From Notospermus geniculatus (Eukaryota > Nemertea > Pilidiophora > Heteronemertea > Lineidae): DNA of 64,000 bases. Below are positions 1-13,700 of this stretch, piece after piece. The number at the start of each line of letters is the position of its first letter. Positions within the stretch are counted from its first letter, which is position 1. The translations under genes and the position numbers were made by a program. The DNA lies in the NCBI GenBank assembly GCA_002633025.1, contig NMRB01000645.1, positions 171,235-235,234 of the forward strand. Direction: 5' to 3'. The notes beneath the pieces were generated by a model, which was not told where the DNA came from, did not search any database, and was given only the letters and a program-made list of their open reading frames with translations.

Positions 1-475
1 TGCAATATGAAAATGATCCTTCAAAAACTAAAGGCGCTATCCATCTGACAAGGAAAAATTTGATACTTTGGTTTTGGCCCCCTAGTGGCAAAGTCAGGAA
101 TCAGACTGCGCTGAAATTTCGTGTGCAAGTCACCACAGACTAGAGGTACACACAAACAAAGTTTCATCACGATAGCGCAAGCCATTCTCAAAATACAGGC
201 CTTTGAATTTTTTCACAAAACGCCCCCTACTGGCCAAAGTAGAAATCGCATCGCACCCAAAATCGAACTTGACCTAGATTTTGTGGTCATACATGCCCAT
301 ATGCAATATGAAAATGATCGGTCAAAAAGTGAAGGCGCTATCCATCTGACAAGGGAAAAGTTTACGGACGCACGCACGCACGCACGCACTAACGCACGCA
401 CGACAGACCACCACTAAAGGCGCCAAGCACAGCATAAGCCCTTTTGGCCTATGGGCCAAGCGGGCTAAAAACTTG
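1..475 (+). repeat. Family-1 repeat, 3' portion
   Basis: Shares 'ccccctagtggcaaagtc', 'taacctagaggtaca' and an end ccaagcgggctaaaaa with the copies at 10997-11755 and 29650-30160. The window cuts its 5' side. It ends near 470 with the hairpin-plus-TAAAA end. Confidence 0.85.
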
Positions 476-1723
476 GGAATCTATACTGCTCAACGATTTA
501 GGCTACTCGCTTTGGAATTTAAAAAGTTTGACTTGAAAATTTTATGAAACCCACGTGGGACGTCAATGGCTTTGTCCATGTACAGAAGAAAGCATGGGCG
601 CTGGCCTCCCCAACACTGACGAGACGCTGCACCTTGACTAGGTTCGGCCTATAGTACGTTTAAGTCATCTGGAGCTCGATGGGCGGACCTTCGGTTGTCA
701 GGCAGACCTTGGCATTGTTGGTGAAGTCTGGCTATTGACATGCGTTTTATTGACAGGACACTTCCAGCCAATCCCACGCCTGTGCCTGTGTTCAATTTCA
801 AATCAAGGTCTAGTTGTATGTTCAATTTCAAACCAAGGTTCAGCTGGTTAGAAAACAATGTGCGTTGAACCGTTTAGAGTAAACCCTAAGTTCATTGTGG
901 TCTACTTACTAAGGGTTTGATTGACATACGCCCATCGAGCTCCAGATGACTTAAACGTACTACAGAGACGTTGTTCCCAATCAACTGCAAGGATCTACAG
1001 CTCCACGAGAGAGCAAGCCTACGATATGGGTTTAGGCCATGAGAATGAAAGTTCCTGTTTTGCGTCCACCGCCCGCATGTCCCGACAATGCCCCCCAATA
1101 AAGTTCATTATTTCAAATCTCATTATTCCCAAAAAAAATCCCAAAAAAATCGCACAAAACACGACAAATGCTCTATTCCCAAGCATCCATATCGTCAAAT
1201 CTGCACAGTAAACACATCTTGCGTCTCACCTTCAGTAGTGTCGGCCGTCACCAGCGAGCTGACTACGAAGACCTTGTCATGCTTTCATTCATTCATACTA
1301 CTCAAGATACTAGTAAATGGATGAAAAGCGTCATGATCTAAGATGTTTTGATGACTTGGAAAGCTCTTGTTGCTTGTAGTTATAAAATAATGAATAATGA
1401 ATAATGAAAAAAAGCCTCATCACTTTTCATTTTTGCCCGGATGCAAAACAGGAACTTTCATTCTCGTGGACTTAGGTGTGATGAAACCAAGTTTGATGCA
1501 TACGTTTGTAGCATGCTTCGACCTTCAAACTTCTGAGGTTAAACTTGGAGCCTTGATATGTTGCACTTCGTTCAAAAATGATTCTTAGAAACCGGACCTC
1601 TGTGTTTTGGCCTGGTAAGTCCGTTGAGATCACTTTGTTCGGTGAAGATTCCCCAATCTAAAAGTAATCAAACATACACTTTTAGAAATTATTAATTTTA
1701 CAATAGTAATTTTGTAGTAATTT
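476..1723. repeat. Intronic stretch with two small fold-backs
   Basis: Arms near 652-688 and 928-962 are inverted copies (gtacgtttaagtcatctgg and its complement). Arms near 1039-1070 and 1438-1475 pair through gagaatgaaagttcctgttt. No exon is seen. Confidence 0.7.
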
Positions 1724-1960
1724 TACAGAAATTGCCTGCAGCAGAGTCCCCATCACTTTCTGTAAATTTACATATGGTATGATTCATGTTTTCCTGTGTT
1801 GGTTGGACTCCATTGGACATCCCATTATGATGCCTTCTGAGAGCAGTATGAAAATATAATTTGGTCAGCCTCCAGTCAAGTCTCTGTTAACATTTATTTA
1901 AGTCTGTAATTTTACACATCCAGTCCTGGGGACTCTGCTGCAAAGATTTTCTGTAAAATC
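1724..1960. repeat. Fold-back element
   Basis: Inverted arms share tttacagaaa and gcagcagagtcccca (left near 1724-1755, right near 1926-1960). No coding potential is seen. Confidence 0.65.
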
Positions 1961-2036
1961 CTCTGTTATATCTAACATTGTAGATAGAACATGATAAGAC
2001 AAGAATGGGGCATATGCCCCTGCAAGTACCGGTATA

Positions 2037-2214
2037 CAGTGGAACCTCCCTTAACGGACACCTCTGCCAGGAGGCCACCTCTCTACTAAGGACACTAAAG
2101 TTCAGTCCCAAATTGATCATTTCTATTCATTTTAACCTCTGCAATCAGGACACCTCTCAATAAAGGACAGCATATGTCAGTCCCAGACGTGTCCTTAATA
2201 GAGAGGTTCCGCTG
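2037..2214. mobile_element. Small TA-flanked MITE, pogo/mariner-like ends
   Basis: Ends cagtggaacctccc and ggttccgctg are inverted, with TA at 2035-2036 and 2215-2216. CAGT-GGAACCTC ends with TA duplication are typical of pogo/Tc1-mariner derivatives. Confidence 0.8.
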
Positions 2215-2269
2215 TAGTTGGTTTTCCCTCAACGGCAGAGGTGAGCAATCTATTATCAGAAAAAGTAAC

Positions 2270-2522
2270 TTAAAGGAGCTGGGCGTCCAAGTTGTAAACA
2301 AACTGGTTTGTTTACAAACAGTGGCCAGCAAACTAGTTTTATTCCTTCGTGAAGGTGGCAGCACCAGTGATCGTTAGACTGGTGCCCGGTCCAATGCAAC
2401 TCACTCACGGTATTCACGTCAGTACATATCACCGACAATAGGTGGCAGCACCGCAGGCGTCACGTGGATAGAGAACCAACCAGTGAGTGAGTGTTTACAA
2501 CTTGGACGTCCAGCTCCTTTAA
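2270..2522. mobile_element. TTAA-flanked MITE
   Basis: TTAA occurs at both edges. Ends aggagctgggcgtccaag and its near-complement form arms of about 27 bases. TTAA duplications are typical of piggyBac and Kolobok. Confidence 0.85.
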
Positions 2523-2574
2523 TGCCCACCCTTTTGATTGATTACTAAGTTACGTTCTTGGTACTTATATATTA

Positions 2575-2964
2575 GGGAGTTTTCGCAAATCTGACGAAAA
2601 ACGAAGTACGAAATACGAAATTGGACGTCATATCTATGACGTAATGTATTTCAGGAAATGGCTGGTACCACAAATATCGCCTGCTGCAGGAGCGTCTTTT
2701 GGCGTATGACGTTAGAACGACAGAGTTGCGGTGTATATCAAACTTTGAAATTTATCTTTTGTTTCCACTTCGTTGATACGAATTGGAAATTTAGAAATTC
2801 AAGATGCGCCATAACTCTTTCGATCTTACATGACATGCTAAAAGACGCACTGGCAGGAGGGACATTTGTGGTACCAACCATTTCCCGAAATACATTACGT
2901 CATGGATATGACGTCCAATTTCGTATTTCGTACTTCGTTTTTCGTCAGATTTGCGAAAACTCCC
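2575..2964. mobile_element. Long fold-back MITE, TAGGGAG ends
   Basis: Arms of about 135 bases pair almost fully, from gggagttttcgcaaatct to its complement, with TA outside both ends. The arms include gacgtcata-type palindromes. Confidence 0.85.
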
Positions 2965-3171
2965 TATTCTTGGTGACACCTATTGAGGAAGTTAGCTAGG
3001 GTCCCTATTGACAGGCTCGATATATAGTTGCAGTAATTTATGACATATGGGCCAAAAGCCATTTTCCAAAATGGCGGCCTGTGGCCATGTTTGAGGTAGA
3101 ATCGGGTCAAAATTTGCTGAACACAGAGGGGACCTAGACATATAATCACACCCAGACTATAGGTCAAATAG

Positions 3172-4365
3172 CTACATGAAATGGTCCATGGACCATGTGC
3201 TCACCCATTTGAACATAATAGTGTAATGACAGAGAGAGGTGCATGTCAGTTATGAGCAATCTGGGTCAAGTCATTCCCAAGTTGCAGGACATCAATGATT
3301 TTTCGGTTATGCCACCTGGCGGCCATATTGGATGTCCGATTGGGCCAAAACTTCACATGCACATAAAGGTCATCTAGAGGGTGCCCACATAGCACATTTG
3401 AGCGCTCTGGGTCAAGCCGTTCCAGAGTTATAGCACTTGGATGATTTTCAGGTTATGCCACCTGGCGGCCATATTGGATGTCCGATCGGGCCAAAACTCG
3501 GTATTTTTGAAGGTACCCCTCTAATACACGTTTATGCAAGATATCAAGATATGAAGTCGCTCAGTGAAATAATGAAGAACTGTGGCAGGTTCGTTACTTT
3601 TGTAGAACTTTGACCTCTGTGACCTTGAAAAGTAGGTAAAAATCAAAAACCCGTTATATATGTTATGTATCCTAATTAGATACACCTAGGCCTATGATAA
3701 AAATTTGGAGATGATCCAGTCATTAGTTCAGGAGTTATTGCACTTTTTGTGTTTTTGGTTTTGGCCACCTGGTGGCCAAGCCAAGAATCGAATCGGAGTG
3801 AAACTTGAGGCGCGTTCATATTAGCAGTTTAAAGTGATCTGAGACCGGCCTAAACAGTTAGTGCGCAATAACCGTTCATACTACCGGTACAAAGTTTTTA
3901 ATGCGATCTCAGGACGGTCTAGCGAGTCTGCTTCTTGTAGCGATCTCAGGCCGATTCGGTTTACAGTTTGGCGCGTAGCGTCACCGTGCTGACTGGATCG
4001 CTCCAAACTGTTCAGACACATGTCTAGACCGCCCTAGCGTTGCTGAATCGGCCTGAGATCACTACAAGAAGCGGACTCGCTAGACCGGCTGAGATTGCAT
4101 TAAAAACTTTGTAGTGTGAACGCGCCTCAAGCTGGACCGGCCTAGCCAATGCGCATTCCCGTATGCGAACTGGGGAATTCGGTCTCAGATCGATCTACAT
4201 GTATATGTGAACGCGGCTTTGGTGTCATAGGTCATCTGACCTAGGGGTACATATGTACCAAGTTTCAGATCAATAGCTCCAGTGGTTACAAAACATGCTC
4301 TGCTATAAACGGATGACGACGACGGGCGCTGCACCATCGTAAGAGCTCACCACAGGTGAGCTAAT
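3172..4365 (+). repeat. Family-2 repeat, full length, carrying an insertion
   Basis: Starts atgaaatggtccatggacca then tgtgctcacc, and ends gctcaccacaggtgagctaa. The body has the shared blocks 'cacctggcggccatattgga' and 'ctctgtgaccttgaaaagta'. Interrupted at 3808-4218. Confidence 0.85.
3808..4218. mobile_element. Fold-back element inserted in family-2 repeat, TTG target duplication
   Basis: Ends aggcgcgttca and tgaacgcggct are inverted. TTG lies at 3805-3807 and 4219-4221. Uninterrupted family-2 copies read gaaacttggtgtcatagg here, which proves the insertion. Confidence 0.85.
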
Positions 4366-4404
4366 GAAGGTCTATGTAGGACTTTAAATACATTCAGTAC
4401 TTAC

Positions 4405-4718
4405 TTCTACTTCTGCCTCCTTATTATACGTTTTTTCATCTTCACTAGTTTCGAAAGAGATCTTTAAACCCTTCTTAACTGGACCAATCATGAAACCAGC
4501 GCGATAGAAGATAGAGGGGGTGTCACGTTTCTTTTTGATTTCCATCTGCACAAATAATTTCTCTCCCTTGTCCCATGCGTCCTTGCTGAAGGTAAAGGAT
4601 TTGCCCGAGAGATCCAACACATCTCGTGGGTCGGATAACTGCTCGCGATGACTTGCAGTAACAACGACGCTTTGGGTGTAGTAGTCAATGTTCTTGTGGT
4701 TATGTTTGCAAATTTTGG
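4405..4718 (-). CDS. Exon 20: second galactose-binding-like (F5/8C-type) module, first part
   Basis: This 314-nt exon (phase 1 to 0) begins [10 protein letters not shown] and continues [50 protein letters not shown]. Its start in a Thr linker, first Cys, central hydrophobic strands and phase-0 end mirror exon 17, so it may be the first half of another F5/8C-type domain. Sequence similarity to the family is weak and the call is an inference. The next exon would lie below 4405, and I found none in the remaining 4.4 kb. Confidence 0.72.
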
Positions 4719-7700
4719 CTGAAAAATAGAAAACAATAACTGACATGTATAGGGTTTCCACCAGAGGGTAAAATGGGTAAAATTCCGTACCCTTAAATTT
4801 TTCCAGGGTACGGATCCGTACCCTCAAAAACGTTGGGTAACCATTTTTCCATGAAGTGATATCACCGGCGTGGGGATTTTATGCTTCAAAATACGCCTAA
4901 AATGGCACCAAACATCGTTTAAAACGGTTAAAACCTTTTAAAAATAAAAAAAAATCATTTTTTTTGAAAAAAAATTTTTTCAGAATTTTTTTTTTTGTCC
5001 GTACCCTCTTTTTTTTCTGGCGGAAACCCTGATGTAGATAACTCCTGCTGCAGTTTTAAACCGCTACCCACTACGTTACCCGTGCTCTGCAACTGCTTCA
5101 GGTAACGCAATCCTTAAAGCCAGACACTATAGACAGATGGGTTATAATCGACGAGCATAGTCTCGGTCACCCAGCCGCTGTTTCGAATCTGGGGAACCGT
5201 AGCTGAGTACTGTGTGGCTGGCTGCGCAAGACTACACACAGCATTGGGGATTCCCCAAGGTGATTCCCAAAACCTCGATGCAGGATAATGCTATAATATG
5301 TGGTTGTATGGTTCTATACACTACGCACGCCTGTAGATGAGGTTGCACTATATTTCGGCCGAACTGGAGAGTGAGTAGCGGTGCATAGTGTGCGGCTTTA
5401 AAGTATCACTAATAGATGGGTGTGTTTCAAAAAGTGTTCCGTCTGACACCAGAAAATTTTCACCATTCTTTTGTCTACTGGTGAAAGGCTGTTTCTTGAA
5501 ACTCTGCAATCATATTCATGTCAGATCTAGGTATCATTGAACTCTAAATTACGGCACTGCAAAGTAATGGGGAACCCGCATGACTGCAGATGGCGCAGTC
5601 AGTATAAGACCCGAATGACGTACTGACATCACTTTTTTCGCTGTTGACGTCACGTCGTCAAAGCATGTGTACATTTTTCTACACAATTTTCCGTGTAAAT
5701 TTCCCCAAAAGACGTTGTCAGTATTGGCATCCTGTGGCATTTCTGACGAAACAAAGCAGTGATATATGGAGAACTTTGAACATGAAACAGGACAGTGTAA
5801 TTTAATCAAAATTGAACCAAAGAGAGTGGTTTATTTTTGGGCAAGAAGTAAATGGAAATACTGTTAGAAAATAGGACTTCCGGGTCTTACACTGACAGCG
5901 CCACGTCGTGGCGTAGTTCTGCGGGTTCCTCATTGATCTGTTAACCCTTTAAAGTCTGACAGCAGAAAGTAGTTTTGGTGTCGGATGGAACGATAGGTTT
6001 TGCTAACCTCACTATTTTTTGATACCCTCCTTCAAATGAGTGTACACTGTACATCCCAGATGGAGAAACTAGTTAAAGGTCTATATTAGCAAATACTAAC
6101 ATCAGATTTTTGGAAAATCAATGGCACAAGTCTCTGTGATCATTTCAAAGTTAAATTTTGCCCCATTTTCTTGGGTGACCAATTTTGAAACACACACCCC
6201 GATGGAGTTAGTAGACAGGAGTCAGTGGGGATCAGGGTAGCTGGAAAGGTAACCATTTTCTAGCACACCATGGTATTAGTGAGGTTTTGCAACTTACGTT
6301 TTTCATTTACGATTACAATTTGAAAACGTCATGACGTCGGCTCTGCGGGACGTTTTTACGTGTAAATTGCTTGCTACACGTAAGAAACTTACGATTTAAT
6401 CAAAGCCAAATATTTCATTTTTGTAATCCAAGAATTCGCTTGCAATTTAACACATTCATAAATGGGTATATTTCGCAGTTGCAGTAAAAATGACAAGAAG
6501 AATGCTTGGCACATCTGTCCTGGAGCGCTTGCCAAACATGGGATACATTGACCCTCTTTTCACCTGGCACGGGAAGTTTCACGTCAAATGATGACGCCAT
6601 CGCGTCACGCTCCTTCTTGACATGAGGCGTGACGTCATGACGTCGTCAAATCGTAATCGTAAATGTAAAACGCAAGTTTGCAAAACCTCCCTATTGTTAG
6701 TATATCCCTGAGTATAGAACTGGTCGTCTGGCATCCAAGCAGTGGTGGGTGTGGGAGATTGCGTTTTGAAGTTTTGGTACTGATTTCATCATTGGACTGG
6801 TGGACTCGGCTTTGTACAGGGGCAGGGGAACCAATGTCTGGGAATGACGAGGGCACGGACAAGAAACAAATACTTTATTTTTCTTTGCCTAATGCAGATA
6901 GGTATATAAGTTACAAAGGCAAGTGATACTTACGTGTTGTGGCGAGTGTCGTAGTTGGGATTGCTGGAGAAATAAAAAATACATGTATTTATGTGACTTT
7001 TCCCGTCAATGAGGAATCCATGTATTGTTTTTCCCGACAGGTCGGCGCTGAAAATTTGGCAGGGGTATAACAGATTTCCATTTATAAATTTCGAAAAAGT
7101 TGCCTCAGTCGAAACATTACTCAAATGGATTGAAATCAGACTTTATTATTTTTGACCCAGGACAGCAAAATTGAGTTGAAATGCAGCAGAAAGAAGACAC
7201 AAGCTGATACCAAACAAAAATATACAGAAATGGACAAAGTCACATTTTTCAATGGGCAGACAATTCCAAAATCAACAAACCATTGGCGTCACCTTGGGTC
7301 TTCTTCTGTGCGCATTCCAACACATTCTGCTGTCACGGGTCACATGAGATTTTGACCTTTGTGTTTTCACAGAAATGAGATTAAGTTTTGGGCAAAGCTG
7401 CAGAAATTGGGCGAAGGCCGAGCAGTGAGGCATAGACCGAGTGGGAGAGTGCGAGGGGGTGTCCCCTTCGTGTGAGAAAATGTTTTGAATTAGGAACAAC
7501 ATTAATGCGATTTCCCGGCATTTCAGCCGAATAATCCTAGGCTACGACGTGGCCCGATTCCACAAACAGACAAGAGAACCTAGAGGAGATTCGGAACTCA
7601 GGCCGAGACTGGTTCTTCGTTTCAGCATGTTGTACAACTGACGACAGACTGGTACCAAGATCCTTCCCCTGATGGATATCCATCTAGCGGAGGATGGTGG

Positions 7701-10700
7701 TACCGATCTAGACTGATGAGTGACAGCGTGGTTTGGATGGATAGTCGGAACTGAGGGATTGCGTTAAGGTGCGTCCATGCGTCCCTGGATGCCTGAAATC
7801 AACTTCAGACACAAACTGAGAAAAAAAAGTTTCCTGCAAAAACATCCTCCTGAGATATTTAGGACACAACATAAGACGCCTATTTTTTTCATTCTTACAA
7901 CTGAAAAACGTCCATGCCAATATGGACGTATGAGTTTTTAGGATCTATGAGGAAAACACCTGTCCCTAGGCCTATTGACGCCGTCTCCGCGTAACCATGT
8001 GCACTGTCAACATGTCAAAGCTCCATGACCTCAATCTTATACCTGCCGCACACGAGTGCAATTTTGTCTCCGACGTTGCCTCAATAGGAGATTTTTGTCT
8101 CAGCATCCTGTCACCGCACACGGTGCGTCACCCGCCGCAGACGAGTGCAAATTTGTCTCCTGTAGATGCGGCGTGACCATGGTGACGTCATTCGTCACCG
8201 AAAAAACCGGGACGAATGGAAACATGCTTGACGTCATTAATATAACAATGTCATCATGACGCTATAAAATGACGTCACCACGTCTCTTGATTGGTCAGAA
8301 TGTTTTGCATCCGTCTCCGCCTCCGCCTCCAACCACCGCACACGATGACAACGTTGCCTCCATAGGAGATTTTTGTCTCCTCCGATCAAACATGTTTGAT
8401 CTGCTTTGGAGGCAAAAAAATCCGTCTCCGCCTCCGTCTCCGACCACCGCACACGATGACATTTGCACGTAGGAGGCAAAAATCTCCATAGTTGGAGACA
8501 AAATTGCACTCGTGTGCGGCGGGTATTAAATACATTCTTTCTTTTGTATGTATGTGCATCTCCGCAGGCCCCAGTGGGGCCGGTCACCACTCGGCATCAA
8601 AACTATATAATCGCATAAGTTTTATGCGTTCATACTTAGTAAGCTACTACCTAATGGTATCCGAGATAGTGTTGAGGCCCTCTGTGACTGGTGCCACTGG
8701 GCGCTTGCGGGGTGCACTGTTATAAAACTGTGTATGGCACAGACCCTTGTATAGGCTATTAGCCTGTTGGTCAGTGCCAATTCCTTTGAAGTGAATGAAT
8801 ATAGTATATACATGTATAAAAAAAAAAATAATAATCTTAAATACATGTGTCGCAGAGTGCCCCCTTTTCATCAAAAAAGTGGATGGACTCTTCATATTTG
8901 CTGGTCTTCCCTGCAAAAGAGTCCATTTAGTTGGACTCATGGAAACTGATTTTGGACTCCTCATTTTCAAGCAATCTGAGGCAAAAAGAGTCCACTTGAG
9001 AAAAATGGACTCATGAAAAAAAATCCTTAATGCTACCACTGGAACTAATTTATCACCAGGCATGCATCACACCGAAACATGTAATGTGTAAAAACCAGCC
9101 ATGGGCGCAGCCATCTTTGATGCAATGCATTATGTCCATAAATTAGGCAGGACTCTGTATAAGAATGCAAAGAAATTGTCAAATATTTCCTAAAATCTCT
9201 CGTAGTGCAGGTGGTAGTGTTACGGACATCCAGGCGTGCCACAAACGGCGTTGTCTTCGAAGGGATAAAACAAGCATTCTTCTATCAGGCCCACAAACGT
9301 TTCTTGAGAAAGAATCTTTATGGCTCCAGCCTGGGGTTGATGGGGGCCCGGTCCTGCCTCCGGGTGGGTGAGCTAGGTTGATGGGGATCGGATCCCTGAC
9401 TAGATAATAAGAGCGAAAGAACTAAGCCGGAGGTAAAGCTTCTGGGTCCAGATTTAGGTTGAATATCTGGTTACGGTCGCAGAATTCCCCGAGGCGCCGG
9501 ACGAAGCTATGCCCGAGGACCAAAGTTTTGACGACCATACCTAGACCTAAGTGGTGTACTTATCTGTAAAATGCACGTTCCGAAACGGCTGAATACACTC
9601 TAGGCGATAAAATACGAGCTTGATGCCAAAGCAGCAAGAGCTGGTCCACAATTTCACGACAGGAGTACGAGCAGAAATTTGTGTAAACGTGTTGAGTGTT
9701 CAAAATCAGAATTGGTTCTGATGCACCCAGAGTCCCACTGGTGAGGTCCCGGAATGCCGCTCCCTGATTGGTTGCTGCCGCAGAGAGCACGGCGGTGATT
9801 GGCCACGGCCTGCGAGGAGGCCGATGGGCCCGAGCGGCGGTTCCGGGAAGCGCTTAATTGGTTGCGTAACTCATGCTGCCAGCTGGGTGCTAAGCCCCTG
9901 GGAACAGGATATGGGGTAGGGATCATTGTTGTGGTAATTAGTGCGGCGTGGGCCATAAAGGGTATTCCCAGCTACGCTTGGAAATGGCTTTTTTAACGAA
10001 CCGGCGTTATACATTCTCAGTGCCTGGTCCCAATAAGGAGGTTTTTATTTCAATCAGGCATTACTTCTGGTATCCGCGCGACAGCAACTTCAACTTTGTT
10101 GTGAGCATAGCTATACTTAATAACTGTGTAATGATGCCATAGCCAAATGTATTCATTGCCTACCAAAAAAGCTGTCGGTTTTAATGTGAAGTCGACGATG
10201 ACAAATTTACGCCGGCCAAGCCCACATTAATCATTATTCATAGGCTCAATCTGGCGTATTGTGTACGAGTGACACAATTCCTTCGCGCCTTTTCAGTCAT
10301 CCAACTTTCGTCCACTGACAACGCCTCACCTCACTGCTAATAATCAGTTGAGCCAACCAGCGGATAGGGGTGGAGCCTGATCAACCATAATGAGTTTGGA
10401 CATGAGAAATTGATTCTACCCTTGACTGCCGGCCTTTCGCCGACCAACTAATTTGTTTTCAGCCGGCCAAAATGGCGGCCGTTACCGAAGCTACCATTTG
10501 ACAGCACTCTCTAGCGGTAGCTTCGGGAACCAAAATGCTAATGGGCATGCGCAAGATCTACTGGGCATGCGCAAGATCTACTGGGCATGCGCAGCTTATT
10601 GCATAGGCCTGTAATGCTATATGTTTCGGTGTGTGCATCTGGCTTTGTCAATTCAATACTGCGTGACTTTCAAGACCCAATATTCCTCTCAACCGCGGAA

Positions 10701-13700
10701 ATCCATGTTTCTGCGGAAAAATCTCATCTCTGTAAATTTCGTAATCTACTTTTTCGTCACACAATAGAAATAAAAAAACTTGTGGTAAAACTTACATGTT
10801 GTCGTAGAAACAGGCTTAAAGCAAGCCTTCAAAATCAGCCTCAATTTGATATCCTTTTTTGGATCATCTGGTTCCACCTCTATTACAATCGAGACGGCAA
10901 AAAAGCGTGGATTAAATTTAACCGTCGTCTTGGCGTCAAATGTTTGATCTTCAACACTTGGCAAGCTGCTTTCATCATAAGATTCCTGAAAGACAAAAAA
11001 ATAGTGCCAATGGCACTGTGCCCGCTTGGCTTGAAGCAGTTTGGCCCCCTAGTGGCAAAGTCAAGAATCAGATTTTGCCGAAAATTCATCTGAGTTGTTA
11101 CAGCCTAGAGGTACATGTAGATACATGCAAAGTTTCAAAGCAATAGGTCGAACCGTTACAAAAAGAGCCAATTTCGTAATTTCAGGCGAACTTTGACCTC
11201 TGTGAACTTGAAAAGTAGGTCAAATTAAAAACTCGACTACTATATCTTATGTATCCCTATTAGATATACCCATGATAAAAATTTGACAAAGATCCGTCTC
11301 TTGGGAAGGGAGAAACAGTACTTTCAGAGATTTTGGTTTTGGCCCCCTAGTGGCAAAGTCAAGAATCAGACTTCACGAAAATTTTGTCTGTAGGTTGCTA
11401 TAACCTAGAGGTACACGTGTACAAAGTTTCAACATGATAGTTCAAACCATTATCAAAATATAGCCCTTTGAAATTTTTCACAAAAACGCCCCCTGGAGGC
11501 CAAAATAGGAATCCAACTATGGTCAAAATCGAACTCGATCTAGATCTTAGGCCCATATATACACCTACCAAAGATAAAAAAGATTCGTCAAAAAATAAAG
11601 GCGCTAGAGTGCTAACGAACCAAAAGTTTACGGACGTACCGCCGTACCGCCGTATCGCCGTATGGCTGTACGGACTGACGCACGACAGACCACCACTCAA
11701 TGACCCCAACCACAGCATAAGCCCTGCTGGGCCTTGTGGCCAAGCGGGCTAAAAATAATGTCAGGAAGACGAACTTGGTACAGAGAGCATGCATGTCACA
11801 TCATCAGGTCATGTGATCAGTCTAAATCCGCCATATTGCACGGCAAATGACATCATCGCCTCACGTGGTGCACTTTGTCGTCAGCGCAAGTGAAGTTTGT
11901 GTGCCTGCAACCCATGACGTGATCAACACACGAGGCACTTTGTCGTGGACTAGCATCTTTTCGGGCCATTGAGGCTGCCATTTTGAGATCATGTGACATC
12001 AAGACGCAAGCTGATTGGCCAAAGCTTCGCTGCCGACTCCAAGTCTGGCTGCCATCGGTAGCACACTTGGCTGCTTTGGCTGTTCACAGGCGTCCAAAAT
12101 TAAACATGTTTGATATTGGAATTCAGTGGCGTCCAGCGCCATTCTCCACATTCCATTCGTAGCATATTCGGGATTTTTCTGGCGTTCAGACATTGGAGTC
12201 GAAAATGAAATCATCCATGGACTATGTGCTCACCCGTTTGGACATAATAGTGTAGACAGAGAGACGTTCACGTCAGTTATGAGCAAATGCAATCTCGGTC
12301 AAGTCATTCCCAAGTTGCAGTACTTCAATAATTTTTGGTTTATGCCACCTGGCGGCCACATCAGGCCACAACTTCACATGCACACATAGGTCATCTAGAG
12401 GGAGCCACATAGCACATTTGAGTGCTCTGGGTCAAGTCGTTCCTGAGTTATAGCACATTTGATGATTTTCGGGTTACGCCACCTGGTGACCATATTGGAA
12501 GTTTAATCAGGCCAAAATTTGACGTGCTTGTAAAGGTCATCTAGAGGGAGGTAAATACATGTATCAAGTTTGAGCACTCTGGGTCAAGCCATTCCTGAGT
12601 TACAGCACATGGATGATTCTCAGGTTACGCCACCTGGCGGCCATATTGGACATCCGATCGGACCAAAACTCGGTATTTTTGTAGGTACCCCTCTAATACA
12701 CGTTTATGCAAGATATGGAGACGCTCGGTGAAATAACGAAGAACTGTGGCAGGTTCGTTACTTTTGTCAAACTGACCTCTGTGACCTTGAAAAGTAAGTC
12801 AAATCAAAAACCTGTTATATATGTTATGTATCCTAATTAGATACACCTGTGATAAAAATTTGGAGATGATCCAGTCATTAGTTCAGGAGTTATTGCACTT
12901 TTTGTGTTTTTGGTTTTAGCCACCTGGAGGCCAAGCCAAGAATCGAATCGGACTGGAGGTCATCTGACCTAGGGGTATATATGTACATGTACCAAGTTTC
13001 AGATGAATACCTCCAGCTGTTACAAAACGTGCCCTGCTAACGGACGACGACGCCGGACGCCACTGAACTCCTGATATCAAACATGTTTGATTTTGGATGC
13101 CTGTGGACGTCTGTGAACTCCCGAAGCAGCCAAGTGTGCTACCGATGGCAGCCAGACTTAGAGACAGCTTGCGTCTTGACTTCAAAATGGTAGCCTCAAT
13201 TGCCTGAAAAGATGCTACTGACGTGGTGACATCATCATTTGACTTGAAGCTCGATGTATCCCATGTTTAGCAAGCGCTCAAAGGCCAATGTGCCGAGTTA
13301 TTTTTCTTGTCATTTTTATTGCAACTGTGAAATATACCCATTTATGGTTGTGTTAAATTGCAAGCGAATAGACAAATCCCAAATTGACGCAAACGAGGAA
13401 AGATCTGCGCACTTCCGCCGCAAACACAACCTCGGTCTGAAACTGAATGACGTGACGCAGACAACCCCACGACAGTGCCTTCGACGACGTTGCGTTAGAG
13501 TCGACCATTGCTGAATCACGGAATGCGGCACGTCAGCTGGTTTCAGATCGAGGTTGTGGTTGCGATTTCGGCGGAAGTGCGCAGATCTGCGAATTCGAGA
13601 ATCGTCTATTCTTGGATGACAAAAATGAAATATTTAGCTTATATTAAATCGTATGTTCCTTACGTGTAGCAAGCAATTTGCTCGTAAAAAAGTCCTGCAA

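Noticed and set aside
213-401. Small frames in the gcacgcacgc stretch near 365-410
   Set aside because: Low-complexity end of a family-1 repeat, with no independent coding evidence.
8269-8590. Overlapping frames rich in Pro/Thr and Gly
   Set aside because: They arise from ccgtctccgcctcc repeats within the 8040-8525 fold-back on both strands.
13254-13514. Cys-rich plus-strand frame considered as a zinc-binding domain
   Set aside because: It lies in a transposon copy shared with 6279-6691, and the Cys pattern is not kept in that copy's equivalent frame.
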